Of a DNA stretch of 64,000 nt, positions 11,155 through 20,064 are shown in pieces. Source of the stretch: Ramlibacter henchirensis. GTDB taxonomy: Bacteria > Pseudomonadota > Gammaproteobacteria > Burkholderiales > Burkholderiaceae_C. Every line of letters begins with the position of its first letter. Within the stretch, counting starts at the first letter, position 1. The notes under the pieces were generated by a model. It saw only the letters and a program-made list of their open reading frames with translations, did no database searches and was not told the DNA's origin. The stretch lies in contig NZ_SMLM01000001.1 in NCBI RefSeq assembly GCF_004682015.1, positions 744,001 to 808,000 on the forward strand. The letters run 5' to 3'. Made by a program: the position numbers and the translations under genes.

Positions 11155-13728
11155 TCAGGCGCCGACGCTGAAGCGCGCGTCGACCGAATGGGTGAAGTAG
11201 CGCGCGCCGAGCGCGTCGGAGAGCTGGTACGCGGCGGCGGCGCACTGGTCCAGCAGCTCGATGGCCGCCGCGTGGCGGCCCTGCTCGTTGCGTTCGCACA
11301 GCGCCTCGAGCGACCAGCCCTGCGGGTCGGGCACGGTCAGCGCGATACCCGGCACCTGTCCGGGCGCCGAGCCTTCCAGCCGCGCGAGCCGGCCGCGCAG
11401 CGTCTGCGCCACCCAGGCCAGCGAGCGCGGGTTGTCGCGATCGATCACCAGCAGGTCCAGCAGCGCCGGCACGTCGTGACGCTGCTGGTACTGCGCATGG
11501 AAGGTGATGGTGCTGTCGAACAGGGCGACCACGGCCTCGTAGCCGCCTTCGTTGTGCACGGCGCCGGTTTCGAAAGCGGCCGCGAGGGCCGACGCGAGGA
11601 AGCCCAGCCGCTCGAGGTGGCGGCCGGTGGAGAGCAGGCGCCAGCCGTCGTCGCGCATCATGCGGTCCGTCTGCGCGCCCGTCATCGCGGCCGTGTGGCC
11701 GGAGAGCGTCTCCAGCACCAACATCGCCTCGACGGGCGAGTAGTCGCCGTCGGCCGCGCCCTGTTCGCAGCCGCGCACGAAGGACTGCTCGGCACGCACC
11801 ATCAGGTTCCAGTGCTCCTGCGAGAGCCGGTCGCGCACGGCCGATGCCGCGGTGCGCAGCGCGCGCAGGTTGAATGCCACGCTGGTGGCGCGCACGGTGT
11901 CGGTCAGCGTCGCGACCAGCGACCGCTCGAATACCCGGCGCGACACGGCGGGCGCCGGCACGTTGGGCAGCACCAGGCCGTGATCCGTTGCCAGCTCGCC
12001 CAGCCACGCGAGCAGCGGCTGCGAATGCTGGTCCTCGCCGCTGAGGCATTGCAGCACCAGGCGCGCGAGGCGCGCGGTGTTCTCGGTTCGCTCCGTGTAG
12101 CGGCCCAGCCAGAACAGGTTCTCGGCCGCGCGGCTGGTGACGGTGCGGCGCCGGCTCGACAGCACCTCGCCGGCGGGATGCTGGTGCCGCAGCAGGCTGG
12201 TGGTGTCGACCTGCCCGTCGGTCATCACCCAGGTGTCGGCGCTGCTGCCGCCACGCTGCATGGAGGCGATCTCCAGCGTTCCGCCCGCGATGCGCGTCAG
12301 CCCGCCGGGCAGGATGCGCCAGGACTGCGGTCCGTCGGACACGGCGAAGACGCGCAGGATCAGTGAGCGCAGCGTGAGCCGCCGGTCCTTCCAGGTCGGC
12401 ATCTGCGAGAGCGGCTGGTAGGCCTGCAAGGTGTGCTCGTCGGGGTCGCGCACGATGCGGCCCGCCCATTCGTCCAGTTCGCGCCGCGAGAGGTACCGGC
12501 CCAGCACCGCGGCCGAGCCCGCGCCGCCATACGTGGTCTTGACCACGCCGGCCGCGAGTTGCGGCACGGCGGCTTCCATCGCCGCTCGCTCGCCGCACCA
12601 CCAGCTCGGCACCGAGGGCAGCGCCAGTTCTTCGCCGAGCAGAGCGCGCGACAACGCCGGCAGGAAGCCGAGCAACGCGGGCGATTCCAGGAAGCCCGAA
12701 CCCGGCGCGTTGGCCACCAGCACGTTGCCCGCGCGGATGGCCTGCAGCAATCCCGGCACGCCCAGGCGCGAATCGGACCGCAGCTCCAATGGGTCGAGGA
12801 ACTCGTCGTCCATGCGCTTGAGCAGGCCGTGCACCGGCTCCAGTCCACGCAGCGTCTTCAGGTACAGCCGCTGGTCGCGAACCGTGAGATCGCTGCCTTC
12901 CACGAGCGTCAGGCCCAGGTAGCGCGCGAGGTAGGCGTGCTCGAAGTAGGTCTCGTTGTAGGGGCCGGGCGTGAGCAGCACGATGCGAGCCTGGTCGCCC
13001 GCGCCGCTCATGGCACGCAGGCCCTCGAACAGCGCGCGGTAGGTGGCGGCCAGCCGCTGCACCTTGAGTGCGCCGAAAGCCTGCGGGAACAGGCGCGAAA
13101 TGATCAGCCGGTTCTCCAGCAGGTAGCCCAGGCCCGACGGCGCCTGCGTGCGCTGCGACACCACCCACCAGTCGCCGCGCGGATCGCGTGCCAGGTCGAA
13201 GGCCGCGATGTGCAGGAAGGTGTCGCCGGCCGGCCGCACGCCGTGCAGCGCGCGCAGGTAGCCGGGGTGGCCCTGCACCAGCGCCGGCGGCAGCAGGTTG
13301 CGCGCCAGCACCTGCTGCGGGCCGTAGACGTCGGCCAGGATGCTGTCCAGCAGGCGCACGCGCTGCAGCAGGCCGGCCTCGATGCGCCGCCAGCTGCCGG
13401 GCGGCACGATCAGCGGAAAGAGATCGAGCGACCAGGGCCGCTGCGGCCCGTCGGCGTCGGCGTAGACGTTGTAGGTGATGCCGTTGTCGCGCACCTGGCG
13501 CGCCAGGTCCTGCAGCCGCCCGTCGAGGTCGGCGAAGCCGCCGCCCAGGTGCTCGAAGAAGGCGGACCAGTGCGGCGAGAGCGGATCGCGTGCGCCGCCG
13601 CCGGAGGACACGCGGCCGCGCAGCTCGTCGAAGTGCCCGGACACCGCCGGAGGCGCCAGCGCCGCCGCGAGCCGGGCGGGGCTTTCGTCGGCGGCATGGC
13701 CGAAGAGCGAGTCGATCGGGGAGTCCAC
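11155..13728 (-). CDS. fused circularly permuted ATP-grasp + alpha-E domain protein
   Basis: An 857-residue fusion. Residues about 60-530 form a circularly permuted ATP-grasp enzyme (DUF404/DUF407 type): DNGITYNVYADADG, LLTPGPYNETYFEHAYLA, LYLKTLRGLEPVH, VKTTYGGAG and RILPGGLTRIA. Residues about 550-855 form the all-helical alpha-E domain: AENLFWLGRYTERTENTARL, the repeated TGRHLERLGFLASAL, and a C-terminal YQLSDALGARYF. ATP-grasp enzymes make amide bonds through acyl phosphates. The same pair is encoded as two separate genes at 27168-29626. It lies 37 bases after a ZIP-like gene and 16 bases before a transglutaminase gene. Product unknown. Confidence 0.93.
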   Translation of the reverse strand: MDSPIDSLFGHAADESPARLAAALAPPAVSGHFDELRGRVSSGGGARDPLSPHWSAFFEHLGGGFADLDGRLQDLARQVRDNGITYNVYADADGPQRPWSLDLFPLIVPPGSWRRIEAGLLQRVRLLDSILADVYGPQQVLARNLLPPALVQGHPGYLRALHGVRPAGDTFLHIAAFDLARDPRGDWWVVSQRTQAPSGLGYLLENRLIISRLFPQAFGALKVQRLAATYRALFEGLRAMSGAGDQARIVLLTPGPYNETYFEHAYLARYLGLTLVEGSDLTVRDQRLYLKTLRGLEPVHGLLKRMDDEFLDPLELRSDSRLGVPGLLQAIRAGNVLVANAPGSGFLESPALLGFLPALSRALLGEELALPSVPSWWCGERAAMEAAVPQLAAGVVKTTYGGAGSAAVLGRYLSRRELDEWAGRIVRDPDEHTLQAYQPLSQMPTWKDRRLTLRSLILRVFAVSDGPQSWRILPGGLTRIAGGTLEIASMQRGGSSADTWVMTDGQVDTTSLLRHQHPAGEVLSSRRRTVTSRAAENLFWLGRYTERTENTARLARLVLQCLSGEDQHSQPLLAWLGELATDHGLVLPNVPAPAVSRRVFERSLVATLTDTVRATSVAFNLRALRTAASAVRDRLSQEHWNLMVRAEQSFVRGCEQGAADGDYSPVEAMLVLETLSGHTAAMTGAQTDRMMRDDGWRLLSTGRHLERLGFLASALAAAFETGAVHNEGGYEAVVALFDSTITFHAQYQQRHDVPALLDLLVIDRDNPRSLAWVAQTLRGRLARLEGSAPGQVPGIALTVPDPQGWSLEALCERNEQGRHAAAIELLDQCAAAAYQLSDALGARYFTHSVDARFSVGA

Positions 13729-13765
13729 GGCGGCGGGATTGTCCCACGCAGCTGCGCTTGCGCGA

Positions 13766-14524
13766 CTAGCCGGCCGACCAACGCGAGAGCGAGAAGATCG
13801 TCAGCAGCCCGGCGGCCATCGCGATCGCGGCCGATTGCTGGTACTGGTGGCTCTCGGCCTCGGGCACGAGTTCGGTGACGACGAGATAGAACATCGCGCC
13901 GGCGCCGGTGGCCAGCAGCAGGCCCAGCATGTGCGGCGGCAGGTCGCGCAGCAGCAGCCATCCGGCCATCGCCGACGTGAACAGCGCCGCACCGATCAGG
14001 CCCGTCCAGAACAGGATGCGCCTTGCAGGCCGCTCTCCGCCTTTTTCCAGCACCAGGTCGCCGATGCTCAGGGCCTCGCTGAAGTTGTCGATGACGATGG
14101 CCAGCCCCACGACCAGGCCGGCGGTTGCATCGGTGGCGGCGCTCACGCCGATGGTGAGGCCTTCGATGAGCTCCTCCGCGCTGGTGCCGCCCGCCAGCAC
14201 GGTGACTTCGTCTCCCCGGCTGCGCTGCCGACGCCGAAGCCTCAGCACCCGGTCGCGCTGCGACGCCTTCTCGCCGGCACTGGCGCCTCGATGCACGAAC
14301 AGGTCCAGCGCATAGACCATCAGCAGGCCGGCCGCGAACCCGCCGACGGCGACCGGCAGCGAGGCGTGCTGCGCCGCCTTGGGCAGCATCTCGAATGCGA
14401 ATGCGCCGAGCAGGGCGCCGCCCGCGAAGCCGACCGCGATCGAGAGTGCCAGCGTGGTCGGGCGGCGCATCAGCGACGCCCCGCCGCCCAGCGGGGACGC
14501 CAGCGCGCCGGCCAGCGCGATCAC
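13766..14524 (-). CDS. ZIP-family-like metal transporter with altered metal motifs
   Basis: About 252 residues with roughly eight hydrophobic segments and a charged, Arg-rich loop near residues 85-105, the layout of ZIP carriers. The two signature helices read SAEELIEGLTIG and IDNFSEALSIG, where classical ZIPs usually have His-containing HNxPEG and HExPHE motifs; Glu and Asn/Ser occupy those sites. The GTG start at 14524 is uncertain: the frame stays open upstream through LDAWTLV with GAGGAG nearby, so the true protein may be several residues longer. It begins just inside or after the phospholipase-D gene end. Confidence 0.75.
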   Translation of the reverse strand: MIALAGALASPLGGGASLMRRPTTLALSIAVGFAGGALLGAFAFEMLPKAAQHASLPVAVGGFAAGLLMVYALDLFVHRGASAGEKASQRDRVLRLRRRQRSRGDEVTVLAGGTSAEELIEGLTIGVSAATDATAGLVVGLAIVIDNFSEALSIGDLVLEKGGERPARRILFWTGLIGAALFTSAMAGWLLLRDLPPHMLGLLLATGAGAMFYLVVTELVPEAESHQYQQSAAIAMAAGLLTIFSLSRWSAG

Positions 14525-14552
14525 GACGAGGGTCCAGGCGTCCAGGGGCTCC

Positions 14553-15812
14553 TCACAGGATCGGCTTGAGCCAGGTGCTCATCTTCTCGCGCACCTTCTC
14601 GCCGGCGGGCCGGCGCTTCCAGTCCTCGAAGGTGATGCGCCTGGCCTTTTGCAGGTCGGCCTCGAACACCTCGGTCATGCGGCGCGCGAAGGCGGCGTCG
14701 TAGACGTTCAGGTTGGCTTCGTCGTTGAGGTGGAAGGAGCGCGGATCGAAGTTGGTCGAGCCCACCGACGTGAGCAGCCCGTCCACGATCATCATCTTGC
14801 AGTGGAACATCGTGGGCTGGTACTCGTGCATCTCCACGCCGGCTTCCAGCAGCGGTCCCCAGAGTCCGCGCGAGGCGTGGCGAACGGTGTCCTGGTCGGT
14901 GTGCGGGCCCGGCGTGATCACGCGGACCCGCACCCCTCGTTCCACCGCCGAGCGCAGGGACTTGAGGGCGACGTCATCGGGCACGAAGTAGGCGCTGGCG
15001 ATGTCGATGCTGCGCATGGCTGCCGTGATGGCCAGCAGCATCATCATCAGCATGCTCTCGCTGCCGTTCGCGGGCGAGCTGTGGAACATCTGCGCCGGCA
15101 TGCCGCCGGCGGGCTCCAGCGGCGGGAAGTACTCCTGGCCGTGCAGCACGCAGCCGGTGGTGCGGCTCCAGTTGGAGAGCATCACGCTCTGCATCTGCGC
15201 GACCACCGGCCCCTCGACGCGGAAGTGCGAGTCGCGCCAGTGGTCCGGGTCCTGCGCGTCGCCGCACCACTGCGGCGCGATGCCCACGCCGCCGGTGAAG
15301 CCGATGCGGCCGTCGACGATCAGCAGCTTGCGGTGGGTGCGGTTGTTCATGCGGCCGAGGTTGTACCAGCGCAGCGGATGGAACATGCGGACCTCGACGC
15401 CGTTGTGGCGCATCTTGCGCACCAGCTCGCGGTCGACCTTGGTGCTGCCCACCCAGTCGAGCAGCACGTGCACCTTCAAGCCCGCGCGCGCGCGTTCGGA
15501 CAGCGCGTCGGCGAACTCGGTTCCGATCTGCCCGGACCAGTAGATGAAAGTCTCGAACAGCACCGTCTTCTTCGCGCCGCGGATCGCCTCCAGCATGGCC
15601 GGGAAGATCCGGTCGCCGTTGATCAGCTCGCTGACGCGGTTGCCCTCGACGATCGTCGGCCCCAGCAGCATGGCCATGGCCCGCACGAACTGCGGGTCGT
15701 CGACGGGGTAGAGATGGCTGATCTCCTGCTCGACCCGGCGCTCGGCCGCGCCGAAGTTGACGACGAGCAGCGCGACCGCCACGGCGGCCAGGATGGCGAG
15801 GAACTCCAGCAC
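14553..15812 (-). CDS. cardiolipin synthase-like phospholipase D family protein
   Basis: 419 residues with one N-terminal membrane segment (FLAILAAVAVALLVVNF) and two HKD catalytic motifs: HRKLLIVDG near residue 160 and HCKMMIVDG near residue 335, followed by GSTNFDPRSF. This architecture fits ClsB/ClsC-type cardiolipin synthases, which join phospholipid head groups at the inner membrane; a phospholipase or nuclease role cannot be excluded. The ZIP-like gene follows with essentially no gap, suggesting one transcript. Confidence 0.87.
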   Translation of the reverse strand: MLEFLAILAAVAVALLVVNFGAAERRVEQEISHLYPVDDPQFVRAMAMLLGPTIVEGNRVSELINGDRIFPAMLEAIRGAKKTVLFETFIYWSGQIGTEFADALSERARAGLKVHVLLDWVGSTKVDRELVRKMRHNGVEVRMFHPLRWYNLGRMNNRTHRKLLIVDGRIGFTGGVGIAPQWCGDAQDPDHWRDSHFRVEGPVVAQMQSVMLSNWSRTTGCVLHGQEYFPPLEPAGGMPAQMFHSSPANGSESMLMMMLLAITAAMRSIDIASAYFVPDDVALKSLRSAVERGVRVRVITPGPHTDQDTVRHASRGLWGPLLEAGVEMHEYQPTMFHCKMMIVDGLLTSVGSTNFDPRSFHLNDEANLNVYDAAFARRMTEVFEADLQKARRITFEDWKRRPAGEKVREKMSTWLKPIL

Positions 15813-15870
15813 GCCCGCAAGGATGACGCGGCCGATTACGGATGAGCGTCGGACGCCTTCCCAAGATGGC

Positions 15871-15908
15871 GAAAGCTCCCCGCCGCGCGAGGCGGTCGGG
15901 GAGCTTTC
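15871..15908 (-). terminator. hairpin downstream of the DUF4148 gene
   Basis: A 12-bp perfect inverted repeat GAAAGCTCCCCG / CGGGGAGCTTTC with a 14-base GC-rich loop, 44 bases after the DUF4148 stop. There is no long T-run, but the outer arm is A/T-rich; it is the likely 3' end of that monocistronic transcript. Confidence 0.6.
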
Positions 15909-15951
15909 GGGGACGGATCAGCGCCGGCCGGCACCGGCGCCGGGGGTCCGG

Positions 15952-16323
15952 TCAGCGCAGGTTGGCGCCGGGTTCACCCGCCAGGGTGGTGGGGGCCGGG
16001 ATGCCGCGCTGGCCGCTTTGCGCCAGGAAGGCGGAGCCGCTGTCTTCGCGGTTGAAGGCGGCGACTTCGTCGCGCGACGCGATGTACTGCGCGGTCACGT
16101 CGTCGCGGCTGGCCGTGCTCTTGAAGCTGCGCAGCGGGTTGTACGAGGTCGCCCAGGGGTTCACGCCCGTTTGCTTGTACTGGGCCAGTTCGGCCTGCAC
16201 TTCGGCGCGGCTCTTGCCGGAGACGAATTGCTGCTCGGCGACGGCGTTGGGCGATTCAGCCAGGGCCTGGCCACCAAAGGCGGCGGCGGACACGGCGAGG
16301 AGGGCGACGGCATAGCGGTTCAT
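15952..16323 (-). CDS. DUF4148 secreted protein
   Basis: A 123-residue protein with a clear signal peptide (MNRYAVALLAVSAAAFGGQALA) and the DUF4148 core GKSRAEVQAELAQYKQTGVNPW. The family is small, periplasmic and particularly expanded in Burkholderiales; no biochemical role is established. AAGGAACGCACC before the ATG gives a good ribosome site. The gene is flanked by a hairpin and by tandem CTTAGC repeats that resemble an OmpR-type response-regulator box, so it looks independently regulated. Confidence 0.88.
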   Translation of the reverse strand: MNRYAVALLAVSAAAFGGQALAESPNAVAEQQFVSGKSRAEVQAELAQYKQTGVNPWATSYNPLRSFKSTASRDDVTAQYIASRDEVAAFNREDSGSAFLAQSGQRGIPAPTTLAGEPGANLR

Positions 16324-16396
16324 GGTGCGTTCCTTTCGGTTGGGATGAGGAGGTTCTCTTCCGGGGTCGCTGGTTTCAGTGAACCCGTGGAAGCAA

Positions 16397-16472
16397 CTTT
16401 AAGGAGGCACCGTGAGGTGACGCTTAGCGAAAACTTAGCTGGCAGTGAGCGCGCCGGGGAGTCTTAGCTGGC
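16397..16472 (-). promoter_or_regulatory. tandem CTTAGC box and promoter of the DUF4148 gene
   Basis: CTTAGC occurs at 16423-16428, 16434-16439 and 16463-16468 (plus-strand reading). The first two are separated by exactly five bases, giving the 11-base period of PmrA/QseB-type response-regulator sites (CTTAA-N6-CTTAA). On the gene's strand the proximal copy overlaps a -35 position about 17 bases from TTAAAG (16402-16397), the arrangement expected for an activator box. The regulator itself is not in the window. Confidence 0.45.
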
Positions 16473-16485
16473 GATTAGGTGCGTG

Positions 16486-19400
16486 TTACCGAGCTGCGCG
16501 GGTTGCATCTCCCCCGGAGTGAGAGGGAGCAAGAGGTGGGGATCGCAGGTCGAGCGTGAAAGGAAACTCGCGGCTGCCCGCCACGTCGATCGTGGCAGCC
16601 GGCACTTGCATGCGCCCGGGCGTGTGACCCATTCGGAAGAAGCGCGCGAGGCGGCGGCTCTCGGCTTCGTAGGCATTGACCGGGAAGGTGACGTAGTTGC
16701 GCCCGCCCGGGTGGGACACGTGGTACTGGCAACCGCCGAGTGAGCGGTTCATCCAGGTGTCGACGAGGTCGAACGTCAGCGGCGCATGCACGCCGATGGT
16801 GGGATGCAGCGCAGTGGGCGGGTCCCACGCGCGGTAGCGCACGCCGCAGACGTATTCGCCCGCGGTGCCCGTTGGCTGCAGCGGCATCGCCTTGCCGTTG
16901 ACCGTGACCACGTAGCGGCTTTCGTTCAGGCCGGTCACGCGCACCTCGATGCGTTCGAGCGACGAGTCCACGTAGCGCACGGTGCCGCCGATCGCGCCTT
17001 CCTCGCCCATCACGTGCCAGGGCTCCAGCGCGTTGCGCAGCGTCAGCTCGATGCCAGCCGCCTGCACCTGGCCGACCAGCGGGAAGCGGAACTCGAAGTG
17101 CGGCGCGAACCAGGCCGCATCGAAGTCGTAGCCGGCCTGGCGAAGCTCCCGAAGCACGTCGTGCAGGTCGGCCAGCACGAAGGTGGGCAGCATCCAGCGG
17201 TCGTGCAGCTGCGTGCCCCAGCGCGTGACCGGGGCGCGGTACGGCTCGCGCCAGAAGCGGGCGACCAGCGCGCGCAGCAGCAACTGCTGCACGATGCTCA
17301 TGCGCGCATGAGGCGGCATCTCGAACGCGCGCAGCTCCAGCAGGCCGAGGCGGCCGGTGGCGGAGTCGGGCGAGTACAGCTTGTCGATGCAGAACTCGCT
17401 GCGGTGCGTGTTGCCCGTGACGTCGATCAGGATGTTGCGCAGCGTGCGGTCCACCAGCCAGGGCGGCATGTCCTGCCCGTGGACCTGCCGGTTGCGCTCG
17501 ATCTCGCGCACGGCGATCTCCAGCTCGTACAGCTGGTCGTTGCGCGCTTCGTCCACGCGCGGGGCCTGGCTGGTCGGGCCGATGAAGAGGCCCGAGAACA
17601 GGTACGAGAGCGAAGGATGGTTGTGCCAGTACAGCAGCAGGCTGGCCAGCAGCTCGGGCCGGCGCAGGAAGGGCGAGTCGGCCGGCGTGGCGCCGCCCAT
17701 GACGAAGTGGTTGCCTCCGCCGGTGCCGGTGTGTCGCCCGTCGGTCATGAACTTCTCGGCCGACAGGCGCGTCTCGAATGCCGCCTGGTAGAGGAATTCG
17801 GTGTGGTCGACCAGCTCGCGCCAGTCGTGCGCCGGATGGATGTTGACTTCGATCACGCCGGGGTCGGGCGTCACCTGCAGCAGCTTCAGGCGCGGGTCGC
17901 GCGGCGGCGGATAGCCCTCCAGCACGATCTGCACGCCGAGCGCCTGCGCCGTGTCCTCCACCGCGGTGAGCAGCTCGAGATAGTCCTGCGCATCGGCCAG
18001 CGGCGGCATGAAGACGTACAGCACGCCGGACTTCTCGCCAGCCTTCTCGGCCTGCGGACCGTTGGCGCGGCGCGGGTCGCGCGCTTCCACGCAAAGCGCC
18101 GTGCGCGGGGTATCGCGGTCGGATTCGAAGCGGTCCGGCGGCGAGAAGTCCTCGGGCTGCGCCGGTCCGCGGGCGCGCGCGTCGCCACGGGTCTCCTGGC
18201 GACCGGATGCGTCCTGCGAGACGCGCGGCGTCTCGCCTCCACGGGGCACCGGCCCCTGCACGCGCTGCGCCTTGTCCTCGCCCGCCGGCGGAAGGGGCGC
18301 GCGGGGCTCCATCGGATCGAGCTCGATCATGTACGGGTAGTCGGACTTGCTCACCCACGGCAGCGAGTCGAGCGGCAGGCGATAGCCCATGGGCGAATCA
18401 CCCGGCACGAGGTACATGCGCTCATCGCGCAGGAACCAGGGACTGGTGGACCACACGGGCCCGTCGCGCCGCCGCCGCGGCTGCGGATTGGCCTGCAGCG
18501 GCAGCACGTAGCCGACGACCGCATCGAGCTTCTGCTCGAACACGCGGCGCAGGCGTGCACGCTCCAGCTCGTCGTCCACGCGCGAGTCGAAGGGATCGAC
18601 GTTGACCGGCAGGCGCCGCTCGCGCCACAGGTAGTAGAAGACGTCCTCGTAGCCGGGCTGGATATAGCTGTCGCTGAGGTTGAGGTGCCGAGCGAGATGC
18701 TGGACGAAGCGCTTCGCATCGTCGCTCGTGTACTGCTGCGGCCGGCGCTCGTCGGCGAAGAGCGCCGGGTTCCGCCAGCACGGCTGCCCGTCGGCGCGCC
18801 AGTAGATGGAGAGGGCCCAGCGCGGCAGCTGCTCGCCCGGGTACCACTTGCCCTGGCCGAAGTGCAGGAAGCCGCCCTGGCCGTAGCGCTTGCGCAGCTT
18901 GTGCACCAGTTCGGTGGCGTAACCGCGCTTGGTGGGGCCGAGCGCGTCGGTGTTCCATTCGGGCGCATCGCGGTCGCTGGTCGCGACGAATGTCGGCTCG
19001 CCGCCCATGGTCAGTCGCACGTCGCCTTCGCGCAGGTCGGCGTCGACCTTCTCGCCCAGCACCAGCACGTCCTGCCACTGCTCCTCGGTGTACGGCTTGG
19101 TCACGCGCGGCGACTCGTGGATGCGCGTGACCTTCATGTGGTGGCTGAATTCGACTTCGGCGTCGTCCACCAGGCCTTCGATCGGCGCGGCGCCCGAAGG
19201 CTGCGGCGTGCAGGCCAGCGGGATGTGGCCTTCGCCGGCCAGGAGGCCCGAAGTGGGATCGAGCCCGATCCAGCCCGCGCCGGGGAGGTACACCTCGCAC
19301 CATGCGTGCAGGTCGGTGAAATCGACCGCGGTGCCGCTGGGACCTTCCAGCGCCTTGACGTCGGGCGTGAGCTGGATCAGGTAGCCCGATACGAAGCGCG

Positions 19401-19992
19401 CCGCCAGGCCCAGGTTGCGCATCAGCTGCACCAACAGCCAGCCCGAGTCGCGGCAGGAGCCGCTGGCATTGGCCAGCGTCTGCTCGGGCGACTGCACGCC
19501 CGGCTCCATGCGGATGAGGTAGCGCACATCCTTCTGCACCTGCTGGTTGAGCTCGACCAGGAAGTCGATCGTGGTGCGCGGGGTGCGGTCGATCTTGTCC
19601 AGGTAGCGCCGCACCAGCGGCGTCAGCGGCTCGCACGCGAGGTAGGGCGCGAGTTCATCGGCCACCGTCTTCTCGTACTTGAAGGGGAACTTGTCGGCGC
19701 TGGGCTCGAGGAAGAAGTCGAACGGGTTGTAGACCGCCATCTCCACGACCAGGTCCACCGTGACGGTGAACTCGGTCGCGGGCTCCGGAAACACCAGCCG
19801 CGCCTGGTAGTTGGCGAATGGGTCCTGCTGCCAGTTGATGAAGTGCTGCGCGGGCTCGACGCGCAGCGAGTACGAGAGCACGTTGCTGCGCGAGTGCGGC
19901 GCGGGCCGCAGCCGCACCACCTGGGGCCCCAGCCGAACCGGTCGGTCGTACTTGTAGCGGGTGACGTGGTTCAGCGCGGCGTGGATGGACAT
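16486..19992 (-). CDS. transglutaminase fused to DUF2126 putative amidoligase
   Basis: 1168 residues. Residues 1-90 are the bacterial transglutaminase N-terminal domain (NHVTRYKYDRPVRLGPQ). The transglutaminase core follows with Cys180 in SGSCRDSGW, His229 in DLHAWCEVYLP and Asp245 in GLDPTSG. From about residue 330 the DUF2126 region begins: TMGGEPTFV, FGQGKWYPGE, then TGGGNHFVMGGATP, WHNHPSLSYLF, THRSEFCIDKLY and LLELRAFEMPPHARM, rich in His/Glu as expected for the glutamine-synthetase-fold amidoligase assignment. A proline/charge-rich linker near 600-680 separates two halves. The last residues are encoded by a REP-like repeat copy. A 162-base gap to the next gene argues for a separate transcript. 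Confidence 0.93.
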   Translation of the reverse strand: MSIHAALNHVTRYKYDRPVRLGPQVVRLRPAPHSRSNVLSYSLRVEPAQHFINWQQDPFANYQARLVFPEPATEFTVTVDLVVEMAVYNPFDFFLEPSADKFPFKYEKTVADELAPYLACEPLTPLVRRYLDKIDRTPRTTIDFLVELNQQVQKDVRYLIRMEPGVQSPEQTLANASGSCRDSGWLLVQLMRNLGLAARFVSGYLIQLTPDVKALEGPSGTAVDFTDLHAWCEVYLPGAGWIGLDPTSGLLAGEGHIPLACTPQPSGAAPIEGLVDDAEVEFSHHMKVTRIHESPRVTKPYTEEQWQDVLVLGEKVDADLREGDVRLTMGGEPTFVATSDRDAPEWNTDALGPTKRGYATELVHKLRKRYGQGGFLHFGQGKWYPGEQLPRWALSIYWRADGQPCWRNPALFADERRPQQYTSDDAKRFVQHLARHLNLSDSYIQPGYEDVFYYLWRERRLPVNVDPFDSRVDDELERARLRRVFEQKLDAVVGYVLPLQANPQPRRRRDGPVWSTSPWFLRDERMYLVPGDSPMGYRLPLDSLPWVSKSDYPYMIELDPMEPRAPLPPAGEDKAQRVQGPVPRGGETPRVSQDASGRQETRGDARARGPAQPEDFSPPDRFESDRDTPRTALCVEARDPRRANGPQAEKAGEKSGVLYVFMPPLADAQDYLELLTAVEDTAQALGVQIVLEGYPPPRDPRLKLLQVTPDPGVIEVNIHPAHDWRELVDHTEFLYQAAFETRLSAEKFMTDGRHTGTGGGNHFVMGGATPADSPFLRRPELLASLLLYWHNHPSLSYLFSGLFIGPTSQAPRVDEARNDQLYELEIAVREIERNRQVHGQDMPPWLVDRTLRNILIDVTGNTHRSEFCIDKLYSPDSATGRLGLLELRAFEMPPHARMSIVQQLLLRALVARFWREPYRAPVTRWGTQLHDRWMLPTFVLADLHDVLRELRQAGYDFDAAWFAPHFEFRFPLVGQVQAAGIELTLRNALEPWHVMGEEGAIGGTVRYVDSSLERIEVRVTGLNESRYVVTVNGKAMPLQPTGTAGEYVCGVRYRAWDPPTALHPTIGVHAPLTFDLVDTWMNRSLGGCQYHVSHPGGRNYVTFPVNAYEAESRRLARFFRMGHTPGRMQVPAATIDVAGSREFPFTLDLRSPPLAPSHSGGDATRAAR
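16510..16533 (-). repeat. diverged REP-like copy forming the 3' end of a coding sequence
   Basis: On the minus strand these 24 bases match 9713-9736 at 22 positions (CTTGCTCCCTCTC, one mismatch, CTCCGGG, one mismatch, GA). They encode residues close to the C-terminus (LAPSHSGGD) of the transglutaminase-DUF2126 protein, so the repeat appears to have been captured into the reading frame. Confidence 0.6.
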
Positions 19993-20064
19993 GGCCGTCG
20001 CATCCTAGCAAGGAGCGTGCACATCAACGGGCTGCGCGACGATGCGTAGGCCTCGCAAGGCGCC

